From NCBI GenBank assembly GCA_964427955.1, contig CAYRWY010000341.1, forward strand, positions 1 to 6,491: DNA of 6,491 nt, given 5' to 3'. The translations under genes and the position numbers were made by a program. Origin of the DNA: JACRBK01 sp964427955 (GTDB lineage: Bacteria; Chloroflexota; Anaerolineae; Aggregatilineales; Aggregatilineaceae). Below the pieces are notes generated by a model that had not been told where the DNA came from, searched no databases, and worked only from the letters and a program-made list of their open reading frames with translations. This document shows, piece after piece, positions 1-4,934 of the stretch (the stretch's first letter is position 1; every line of letters starts with the position of its first letter).

Positions 1-21
1 CTTTGGCTTGACAGCAAGTAT

Positions 22-696
22 TCAGCAACCGATTATGGTACTAACCTGCTTGGACTGTAATTTTCCAGGAATCCTCAGGGCCTTACCCTCATTATGTGGA
101 ACCAGCAGCTCTTCTACTGGCCAGCTTACTGACCAACCACCTAGATAATCATCATCAAAATTATCACTAAATCGCAACCCCAATTCCGGCTCTTGAGGTG
201 CGGTCGTCAACGTCCCCTGCACCTGGACGGCCTCGATCCAGATCGCGCCGCTGCCGTTGCTCACCGTCAGCGTATGCCTACCGGAGTCCAGATCCTCGAA
301 GGCTGTCACCTGCCCATACGTGTAATTCGCGGCGTAGCTGCTGGGGAACTGCGCCCACTCGTTATCCAACAGCGCCTCGAAGGGAGCGCCCTCCGGCCCG
401 GCAGAAGAAATCAGCCGGATGCCCGTCCCCTCGAAATAGAGGGTGAGCGTGGCGTCGGGATCGTCCGTCCCGGTCAGGTTGCCGCCTACGGCACCGCTCA
501 CCGGGAACGTCTGCCATGTCCCGGTGTACACCAGCAGCGGATCGGTGTCCTCATAGGTCGTCCAGGGAGCCGGGGTCGGCGTGATCTCCTGCCCGGTGCT
601 AGACCCACCCGGCAGCATGATCAGCAGCAAGCCCAATCCGAACAACGCCGCAAAAAGTATTCCTCTCCGCTGCAAAAATGTGAAATGAATCAGCAT
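22..696 (-). CDS. Secreted or membrane-anchored protein with carbohydrate-binding-like beta domain, probably C-terminally truncated
   Basis: No specific function is recognised. Residues 12-30 (GILFAALFGLGLLLIMLP) form a hydrophobic signal or anchor segment behind Arg10-Arg11. A short Thr/Pro linker (TPTPAP) follows, so the rest should lie outside the membrane. Residues about 46-161 resemble a galactose-binding-like beta-sandwich found in bacterial surface proteins: VYTGTWQTFPVSG, then LYFEGTGIRLISS, then SGRHTLTVSNGSG and IWIEAVQVQG. A second domain seems to begin at about 175 (FSDNFDDDYLGGW, like extracellular laminin-G or concanavalin-like domains) but stops after about 50 residues. The start chosen is the ATG at 696. 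GAGAGG (707-712) lies 10 nt upstream of it, whereas an in-frame ATG at 714 has no such site. The last ~55 codons are much more AT-rich than the first ~165, which suggests a junction or degradation. Confidence is high that it is coding and exported, low on function. Confidence 0.72.
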   Translation of the reverse strand: MLIHFTFLQRRGILFAALFGLGLLLIMLPGGSSTGQEITPTPAPWTTYEDTDPLLVYTGTWQTFPVSGAVGGNLTGTDDPDATLTLYFEGTGIRLISSAGPEGAPFEALLDNEWAQFPSSYAANYTYGQVTAFEDLDSGRHTLTVSNGSGAIWIEAVQVQGTLTTAPQEPELGLRFSDNFDDDYLGGWSVSWPVEELLVPHNEGKALRIPGKLQSKQVSTIIGC

Positions 697-714
697 GGGA
701 TCATAGCCTCTCAT

Positions 715-865
715 TCAACTGGCCAATAGTCGCAATAAAGAAGCGATTTATAAATATTACTTAAAATAATAACTTACACATTACCAAAATTTATTTCAGA
801 ATAGATAGGAAAAATGCGGAGGGGTATAGTACGTTGGTCCTGCGGAGCGGATCGACGAGGATTTT
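715..865. other. AT-rich intergenic spacer between divergent genes
   Basis: Nothing here looks coding. Positions about 735-815 are strongly AT-rich (runs such as TTTATAAATATTAC and TTAAAATAATAAC), in contrast to the GC-rich genes on either side. The spacer lies between the minus-strand surface-protein gene and the plus-strand T-box/trpB2 unit, so a promoter for the surface protein is expected here. There are several possible -10-like hexamers, but none pairs convincingly with a -35 element, so no exact promoter is called. A T6 run at 862-867 has only a weak stem before it. Confidence 0.6.
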
Positions 866-894
866 TTGACAGCCACGCCGATCCCGTCTATCAT
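866..894 (+). promoter_or_regulatory. Sigma70-type promoter of the T-box/trpB2 transcript
   Basis: A perfect -35 hexamer, TTGACA (866-871), is followed after exactly 17 nt by TATCAT (889-894), which matches five of the six bases of the -10 consensus. The predicted transcription start at about 901-904 falls just before the first helix of the T-box leader. That fit between promoter and RNA structure supports the call. It drives the regulatory leader and then trpB2. Confidence 0.82.
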
Positions 895-900
895 TTGCGC

Positions 901-1149
901 CCTAATAACAGTGAGCCGGAAAAGTACGCCCACACCAGCGCCGGACAGAAAACCGCGTCACCGGCTGAAAGCGCGGGACGGGTCTGCGGGGGGCGGAATG
1001 GACCGGGGAGTTGCGCGGAGGAAATGCCGCGCCGGGGTCGCCGACGTTAGCAGGCGCAATGAGTGAGACTGGCGCGGAGCCGGTCTAATCAGGGTGGCAC
1101 CACGGACTTTGAGCGTCCGTCCCTGAACGTTTGGGGGACGGGCGCTTTT
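901..1149 (+). promoter_or_regulatory. T-box riboswitch, tryptophan-specific, transcriptional type
   Basis: T-box leaders sense the charging of a tRNA and let transcription continue when that tRNA is uncharged. Stem I is visible. A kink-turn-like GTGAG (911-915) faces GGGGAG (1005-1010), and CCGG (916-919) pairs with CCGG (1003-1006). A loop-E-type specifier loop follows, with AGTA (923-926) opposite GAA (996-998), capped by CGCC/GGCG (927-930/992-995). The triplet after GAA is TGG (999-1001), the Trp codon. A distal hairpin is closed by CCGCG/CGCGG (953-957/972-976). Further helices are GCGCGG/CCGCGC (1013-1018/1027-1032) and stem III, AGACTGGC/GCCGGTCT (1066-1073/1079-1086). The antiterminator is CAGGG/CCCTG (1090-1094/1121-1125) plus ACGGAC/GTCCGT (1102-1107/1115-1120), with the bulge TGGCACC (1095-1101). 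The C of TGGC would pair with G73, the usual discriminator of bacterial tRNA-Trp. Specifier, discriminator pairing and downstream gene all agree on tryptophan. Confidence 0.93.
1113..1149 (+). terminator. Regulatory rho-independent terminator of the T-box leader
   Basis: GCGTCCGTCCC (1113-1123) pairs with GGGACGGGCGC (1135-1145): 11 pairs, one of them G-U, with an 11-nt loop. TTTT (1146-1149) follows. The 5' arm reuses bases 1115-1123, which form the 3' side of the antiterminator, so the two folds exclude each other. Termination is therefore expected when tRNA-Trp is charged and read-through into trpB2 when it is not. A premature stop about 60 nt before the start codon points to control at transcription rather than translation. 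Confidence 0.9.
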
Positions 1150-1195
1150 GATTCTCGCTCCCAGACGGACACGTGGTTATCTCATTGTTCATCCT

Positions 1196-1202
1196 AAAGG
1201 AG
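1196..1202 (+). promoter_or_regulatory. Ribosome binding site deciding the trpB2 start
   Basis: AAAGGAG lies 6 nt before the ATG at 1209. It fixes this ATG as the start rather than the in-frame ATG at 1173, which would add 12 poorly conserved residues and has no Shine-Dalgarno match. The site lies outside the T-box terminator hairpin, so the hairpin does not mask it. Confidence 0.85.
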
Positions 1203-1208
1203 CCAGAC

Positions 1209-2603
1209 ATGCCAGACCAGAAACACACCAAGTACTTGCTCTCCGAAAATGAAATGCCCCGCACGTGGTACAACATCATCCCGGACCTCGCCAAGCCGCC
1301 CGCCCCGGTGCTGCATCCCGGCACGAAAAAGCCCGTCGGTCCGGACGATCTCGCGCCGCTGTTCCCGATGGCGCTGATCATGCAGGAAGTCAGCACCGAG
1401 CGGTACATCGAGATCCCTGAGCCGGTGCGGCAGGTGTACGCCCAATGGCGGCCCAGCCCGCTCTACCGCGCTCGCCAGCTCGAAAAGGCGCTCGATACGC
1501 CCGCCCGCATCTACTACAAGTACGAGGGCATCAGCCCGGTCGGCAGCCACAAGCCGAATACCGCCGTCCCGCAGTTGTACTACAACAAGCTGGAAGGCGT
1601 GACCAAGATCGCGACCGAGACCGGCGCGGGCCAGTGGGGATCGTCGCTGGCGATGGCCGGGGCCTTCTTCGGCATGGAGATCGAGGTCTTCATGGTGAAG
1701 GTGAGCTACGAGCAGAAGCCGTTCCGCCGCAGCATGATGCAGGCCTTCGGCGCGAAGGTGCACGCCAGCCCCACCAGCCTGACCGAATCCGGGCGCATCA
1801 TCCTGGCGCGCGATCCCAACAGCACCGGCAGCCTGGGGATCGCGATCAGCGAGGCGGTCGAAGTCGCGGCCAAGAGCGGCGGCAAGGTCAAGTATTCGCT
1901 GGGCAGCGTGCTGAATCACGTGCTGATGCACCAGACCATCGTCGGCGAGGAATCGCTGGCGCAGATGGCGCTGGCGGATGATTACCCGGACGTGGTGATC
2001 GGCTGCGTGGGCGGCGGCAGCAACTTCGGCGGGATCGCCTTCCCGTTCGTGCGCGAGCGCAAGAACCGCGGCTTGAACACCCGCTTCCTGGCCGCCGAGC
2101 CGATGTCCTGCCCCAGCCTGACCAAAGGCGTCTACGCCTACGACTTTGGCGACGCGGTCGGCATGGCCCCGATCAGCAAGATGTACACACTCGGTCACGA
2201 CTTCATGCCGCCGGGGATTCACGCGGGTGGCCTGCGCTACCACGGCATGTCGCCGCTGATCTCGCAGCTCTATAACGAGGGGATCATCGAGGCCAAAGCC
2301 TACCACCAGATTTCGGTCTTCGAGGCGGCGGTCCAGTTCGCGCGCCACGAGGGCATCGTCCCCGCGCCGGAAAGCGCCCACGCCATCCGCGCCGCGATCA
2401 ACGAGGCGCTGGAAGCCAAAGCCGCCGGGGAGGAGCGCGTGATCCTGTTCAACCTGAGCGGGCACGGCCACTTCGACATGGCGGCCTACGATGCCTATTT
2501 CAGCGGCAAGCTGGAAGACTACGAATATCCGGCGGATGCCGTCGCGGCCTCCCAGCACCATCTGCCCGAAGTGGACGAAGCGGCGCTGATGGTCGGGGCG
2601 TAG
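1209..2603 (+). CDS. trpB2: Tryptophan synthase beta chain, TrpB2 type
   Basis: This PLP enzyme joins indole (or indole made by TrpA) with L-serine to give L-tryptophan, in the cytoplasm. The product is 464 residues, the length of the TrpB2 subfamily and longer than the ~400 of classical TrpB1. GSHKPNTA (112-119) holds the PLP-binding Lys115. ETGAGQWG (137-144) carries the catalytic Glu, with the Trp typical of TrpB2 where TrpB1 has His. VGGGSN (267-272) is the PLP phosphate-binding loop. EGIVPAPESAHA (381-392) and LSGHGHFDMAAYDAY (416-430) are TrpB2 signatures. N-terminal blocks such as MPRTWYNIIPDL also fit. No trpA or other trp gene lies beside it, so it may act with a distant TrpA, salvage free indole, or work alone. 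The tryptophan T-box upstream supports a biosynthetic or salvage role over serine deamination. All the active-site motifs that can be checked are present. Confidence 0.95.
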   Translation: MPDQKHTKYLLSENEMPRTWYNIIPDLAKPPAPVLHPGTKKPVGPDDLAPLFPMALIMQEVSTERYIEIPEPVRQVYAQWRPSPLYRARQLEKALDTPARIYYKYEGISPVGSHKPNTAVPQLYYNKLEGVTKIATETGAGQWGSSLAMAGAFFGMEIEVFMVKVSYEQKPFRRSMMQAFGAKVHASPTSLTESGRIILARDPNSTGSLGIAISEAVEVAAKSGGKVKYSLGSVLNHVLMHQTIVGEESLAQMALADDYPDVVIGCVGGGSNFGGIAFPFVRERKNRGLNTRFLAAEPMSCPSLTKGVYAYDFGDAVGMAPISKMYTLGHDFMPPGIHAGGLRYHGMSPLISQLYNEGIIEAKAYHQISVFEAAVQFARHEGIVPAPESAHAIRAAINEALEAKAAGEERVILFNLSGHGHFDMAAYDAYFSGKLEDYEYPADAVAASQHHLPEVDEAALMVGA

Positions 2604-2619
2604 CGAGTACGCCCAATAG

Positions 2620-2764
2620 GCGTCAACTTAAGTGTCTGATCTCCTGCTGTAGGGAAAAACCGGCCTCACCCCTAACCCCTCTCCATCAGAAAACGATGGA
2701 GAGGGGGTCGGGGGGTGAGGCCGGGACAAAGCAGTGATTGCCTCACAAAACCTTAAATTGACGC
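2620..2764. repeat. Small MITE-like element with 13-bp terminal inverted repeats
   Basis: GCGTCAACTTAAG (2620-2632) and the complement of CTTAAATTGACGC (2752-2764) agree at 12 of 13 positions. They enclose 119 bp that include a long hairpin. The element is too short to encode a protein, so if mobile it would depend on a transposase elsewhere. ATAG occurs just outside on the left (2616-2619) and 2 bp outside on the right (2767-2770), which may be a degraded target duplication. It lies directly after trpB2 and could end or stabilise that transcript. Confidence 0.55.
2660..2724. repeat. Long imperfect inverted repeat (REP-like hairpin)
   Basis: The left arm (2660-2687, CCGGCCTCACCCCTAA continuing to CTCTCCATC) is mirrored by the right arm (2695-2724, GATGGAGAGGGGG continuing to GTGAGGCCGG). 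The loop is AGAAAAC (2688-2694). Pairing is perfect for 12 bp next to the loop and 11 bp at the base, with a small mismatch in the middle. There is no T run on either side, so it is not a typical rho-independent terminator. The first 12 bases of its CCTCACCCCTAA stretch recur at 6480-6491, which fits a dispersed repeat family. Confidence 0.75.
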
Positions 2765-2769
2765 ACATA

Positions 2770-2787
2770 GGCAATTCATGAATTGCC
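2770..2787. repeat. Perfect 18-bp palindrome
   Basis: GGCAATTCATGAATTGCC reads the same on both strands. It sits 5 bp after the 13-bp right terminal repeat of the neighbouring element and 53 bp past the glycosylase stop codon. It could be a protein-binding site, a small dispersed repeat, or a cruciform-forming end signal between the converging trpB2 and glycosylase genes. A related but incomplete motif, GGCGAATTCAT, occurs at 6468-6478, just before the partial repeat at the right edge. Confidence 0.65.
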
Positions 2788-2807
2788 CCTACCAAACGAC
2801 CCGTTTT

Positions 2808-2833
2808 CTCCCCTGTCCAGCTTGCCTGGGGAG
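2808..2833. repeat. Short hairpin downstream of the glycosylase gene
   Basis: CTCCCC (2808-2813) pairs with GGGGAG (2828-2833) around a 14-nt loop, a few bases past the glycosylase stop codon. Read on the minus strand it is followed by AAAACGGG rather than a T run, so it is not a good rho-independent terminator. It may be a remnant of the same C-rich repeat class as 2660-2724. Confidence 0.35.
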
Positions 2834-2840
2834 GGGCGGT

Positions 2841-3803
2841 CTACCGCCGGATGAGCGTCTCCAGCCAGTCCGCCTGCCCCTGCGCGTGCTGCCACCACAG
2901 GTCTTCCCAGAGGTAATGCACGGCCAACTGCTTGTAGGCGCCGTACTGCTCGAAATGCGCCAGCAGTTGGTCCACCGGCACCGGGGTTTCGGGGTCCTGG
3001 TGGAAAAACAGCTTGCTGTAAATCTTCTGCTCCCAGGGCGAGACGTGGTTGAAAAAATCCCACTGGTGGAAGACGTCGAACATCAAATACCAGACCGTCG
3101 CCGGGCCGACGCCGTACAGATCGAGCAGCGCCCGCCGCTGGGACTCGCGATCCTGGACGCGCAGGGCGAACTCGTTCACCCCCTGCTGGACGACCTGATC
3201 GTCGAGGCGTTTGAGCGACTTGGCCCGGTAGCCGACTTTCAGCGCCCGCAGCTCGTCCTCGCTCACGTCCTTGAAGCGGCCCGGCTCCCAAAACGCCCAC
3301 AGCTTGTAGCCGTCGAAATCCAGCAGCGTGCCGTACTGTTCGATCAACGCCTGGAACATCTGGATCGAGCGCCGGATGGCGGCATTTTGCAGCACGATCC
3401 CGATGATCAGGTATTCGTACAGCGAGCTGGGGTGTCCGGGACGCATCCCGCGCCAGCGCCGCAGCACCGGCCCCAACACCGGATCGCCGCTGAACAATCC
3501 GTAAAACTCGTCCAGGTCCAGGTCCAGATTGTAACGGTAGCGAATCTCCGCCGCCAACGTGTCCAGAAAATCGCCGCCCAGGATGTGAGAAGCATAGACG
3601 TCCACGAACAGACAGGGATTATCGACCGTGCCTTTGCCGCTGAATTTCAGTCCGAGCGGCTGGCCGCGCCAGCGCCACGTCTGCCAGCGGATGCCCGGCT
3701 CCCAAAAGTTGTCCCCGGTGGTGAAGTGATCCGGCTTGAAGAACGTCGAGTCGAAGTGAAACGGCGCCGATGGCACCAGTTCCAGGGTAGTGATGTGCTT
3801 CAT
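2841..3803 (-). CDS. HhH-GPD superfamily DNA glycosylase-like protein
   Basis: The protein is 320 residues and probably acts in base-excision repair by removing damaged bases from DNA. The fold resembles AlkA/OGG1: an N-terminal beta domain (about 1-75), then a helical domain with YEYLIIGIVLQNAAIRRS (129-146), equivalent to the SxxLxQQ helix of these enzymes. LRALKVGYRAKSL (185-197) follows, then the helix-hairpin-helix LYGVGPATVWYL (229-240). After the hairpin, lyase enzymes carry Lys where this protein has Ala235, so a monofunctional glycosylase is expected. In the family the catalytic Asp sits two residues after a Pro (PVD, PDD). Here the sequence is SPWEQK (255-260), with Glu258 at that position. 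The start at 3803 is 20 nt after the methyltransferase stop, with only a weak GGGA upstream, so translational coupling is likely. The open frame continues back to 4238, but that part overlaps the methyltransferase and looks non-coding. Substrate unknown. Confidence 0.8.
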   Translation of the reverse strand: MKHITTLELVPSAPFHFDSTFFKPDHFTTGDNFWEPGIRWQTWRWRGQPLGLKFSGKGTVDNPCLFVDVYASHILGGDFLDTLAAEIRYRYNLDLDLDEFYGLFSGDPVLGPVLRRWRGMRPGHPSSLYEYLIIGIVLQNAAIRRSIQMFQALIEQYGTLLDFDGYKLWAFWEPGRFKDVSEDELRALKVGYRAKSLKRLDDQVVQQGVNEFALRVQDRESQRRALLDLYGVGPATVWYLMFDVFHQWDFFNHVSPWEQKIYSKLFFHQDPETPVPVDQLLAHFEQYGAYKQLAVHYLWEDLWWQHAQGQADWLETLIRR

Positions 3804-3823
3804 CCGCTCATTTCCCGTTAAAG

Positions 3824-4681
3824 TTAGACCTTCTGTGCCACCAACCCGATCCACTCCGCGCCCGGCTCGTACGGCGTCCCCAGCAGATCGGCCCAGTAGC
3901 CCCGGATGGTGAACCCCTGGGCGTCGAGCACCGGGCAGATCGTCTCCGGGACGTAATCCTGAAACCAGTTGCGATACACGCTGGTCGCGCCGCCCGCCTC
4001 GATCACCACGAACTGATCCAGGTAAATCGCCTGATCGGGATAATCGAAGCCCTGCTCCAGCACCAGGTGCGGCCCCGGCTTCCAGAAGCCGGTTTCGGCC
4101 ACGTACCAGTGATTCTTGACTCCGACGCGCTCCCGGCAGACGCGCGTCGTCACGTCGAAGACGAAACGCCCGCCCGGCTTCAGCGCCCGGTGGACGTGGC
4201 GCAGCAGCAGATCGCGCTGCTCCGGCGCGAGCGGACACAGATCGCCGTAGATCAGCAGCACGGCATCGTACAGGCTATCATCTTCGAGCATCAGGTAATT
4301 CTCGTAACGGTACTCGATGGCAAGATCGTGATCGGCGGCATACTGGCGCGCGTAGTCAATCGAGCGGCGCGAATAGTCCACCCCGGTCACGCGCAGGCCG
4401 CGCTCTGCCAGCCGCGCGCAGTAGAGGCCCGGCCCACAGCCGAGATCGAGCACGCTGTCGCCGGGGTGCAGGCGCAGCATGTCGATAATCCAGCACACAG
4501 ACTGATCGATCACGCTGGGGTAGCGGCTGGCCGCCTCGGTGTGTGGATCGAGGTGTGCGGCGAGCATCTGGGACGAAATGTGCGGATCGTCCCAGAACAA
4601 CGGCTCGCCCGGCTCGAACAGCGCGGGCGGGAGACTATATTGATGTAGAATAGCAGGATCAAAAGCGGGTATCGTTGTCAT
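3824..4681 (-). CDS. Class I SAM-dependent methyltransferase
   Basis: The protein has 285 residues and is cytoplasmic, with no signal or membrane segment. It has the Rossmann methyltransferase core: motif I VLDLGCGPG (77-85) binds SAM, GVDYSRRSIDYAR (100-112) carries the acidic residue at the end of strand beta-2, YDAVLLIYGDLCPL (138-151) covers motif IV, and LKPGGRFVFDV (167-177) is post-motif. The N-terminal block FWDDPHISSQMLAAHLDP (29-46) followed by EAASR is characteristic of a widespread, poorly characterised methyltransferase family. The C-terminal half (about 190-285) is a beta-rich region that probably forms the substrate site. The substrate cannot be told from sequence. It is the first gene of a two-gene minus-strand unit with the DNA glycosylase-like gene. 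The ATG at 4681 has no good Shine-Dalgarno, and an in-frame TAA lies seven codons upstream, so no longer start is possible. Confidence 0.87.
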   Translation of the reverse strand: MTTIPAFDPAILHQYSLPPALFEPGEPLFWDDPHISSQMLAAHLDPHTEAASRYPSVIDQSVCWIIDMLRLHPGDSVLDLGCGPGLYCARLAERGLRVTGVDYSRRSIDYARQYAADHDLAIEYRYENYLMLEDDSLYDAVLLIYGDLCPLAPEQRDLLLRHVHRALKPGGRFVFDVTTRVCRERVGVKNHWYVAETGFWKPGPHLVLEQGFDYPDQAIYLDQFVVIEAGGATSVYRNWFQDYVPETICPVLDAQGFTIRGYWADLLGTPYEPGAEWIGLVAQKV

Positions 4682-4763
4682 GTCCCCAGTGTAGCGTATT
4701 TAGGCGGGATTGAGGATAGGGCGTTGGGACTATGGGAGAAGTGGTTAGTTTGGTGTTCGTCAG

Positions 4764-4862
4764 AAGACCAACGCGCGGCTCGATCCGTTCGTCGAACGCT
4801 TCATCGGCGACGATGGGCAGATTCAGGTCACGCCCGCGCAGATCGAATGGGTGTGGCAGTGA
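4764..4862 (+). pseudogene. C-terminal remnant of an unidentified coding sequence
   Basis: This frame reads KTNARLDPFVERFIGDDGQ, then IQVTPAQIEWVWQ, then TGA at 4860-4862. It has normal protein composition, and 27 of its 32 codons end in G or C, like the real genes nearby. No start codon precedes it in frame: the frame runs back only to a TAG at 4746-4748. It therefore looks like the tail of a gene whose front was deleted or shifted out of frame. The parent family is not recognised. Chance coding bias in a short stretch cannot be excluded. Confidence 0.4.
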
Positions 4863-4871
4863 CCCGGCCCA

Positions 4872-4907
4872 GAATCAAACAAATCCGCTGAGATGCCCAT
4901 CAGCGGA
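4872..4907 (-). terminator. Rho-independent terminator of the S1-domain gene
   Basis: On the minus strand TCCGCTGA (4907-4900) pairs perfectly with TCAGCGGA (4891-4884) around an 8-nt loop. TTTGTTTGATT (4883-4873) follows. It begins 27 nt after the S1-gene stop codon, the normal place for a terminator. Read on the plus strand it has no T run, so it acts on the minus-strand gene only. Confidence 0.85.
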
Positions 4908-4934
4908 CTGTGTCCTGTACCGTCTAAACCCGGT

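Noticed and set aside
838..867. Possible terminator ending in T6 at 862-867
   Set aside because: The only stem is TCCT/AGGA with poor inner pairing, and the T run is part of the promoter's upstream sequence.
1173..1208. Upstream ATG start for trpB2
   Set aside because: It has no ribosome site, while AAAGGAG stands 6 nt before the ATG at 1209. The extra residues do not resemble TrpB2.
1194..2561. A 455-codon open frame on the minus strand opposite trpB2
   Set aside because: It mirrors the GC-rich codons of trpB2, has an Ala/Arg/His-rich composition and no recognisable domain. The plus-strand gene has all the TrpB motifs.
3804..4238. N-terminal extension of the glycosylase frame
   Set aside because: It overlaps the methyltransferase in another frame and is an Ala/Gly/Arg-rich string without fold. 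The ATG at 3803 gives a protein of normal family size.
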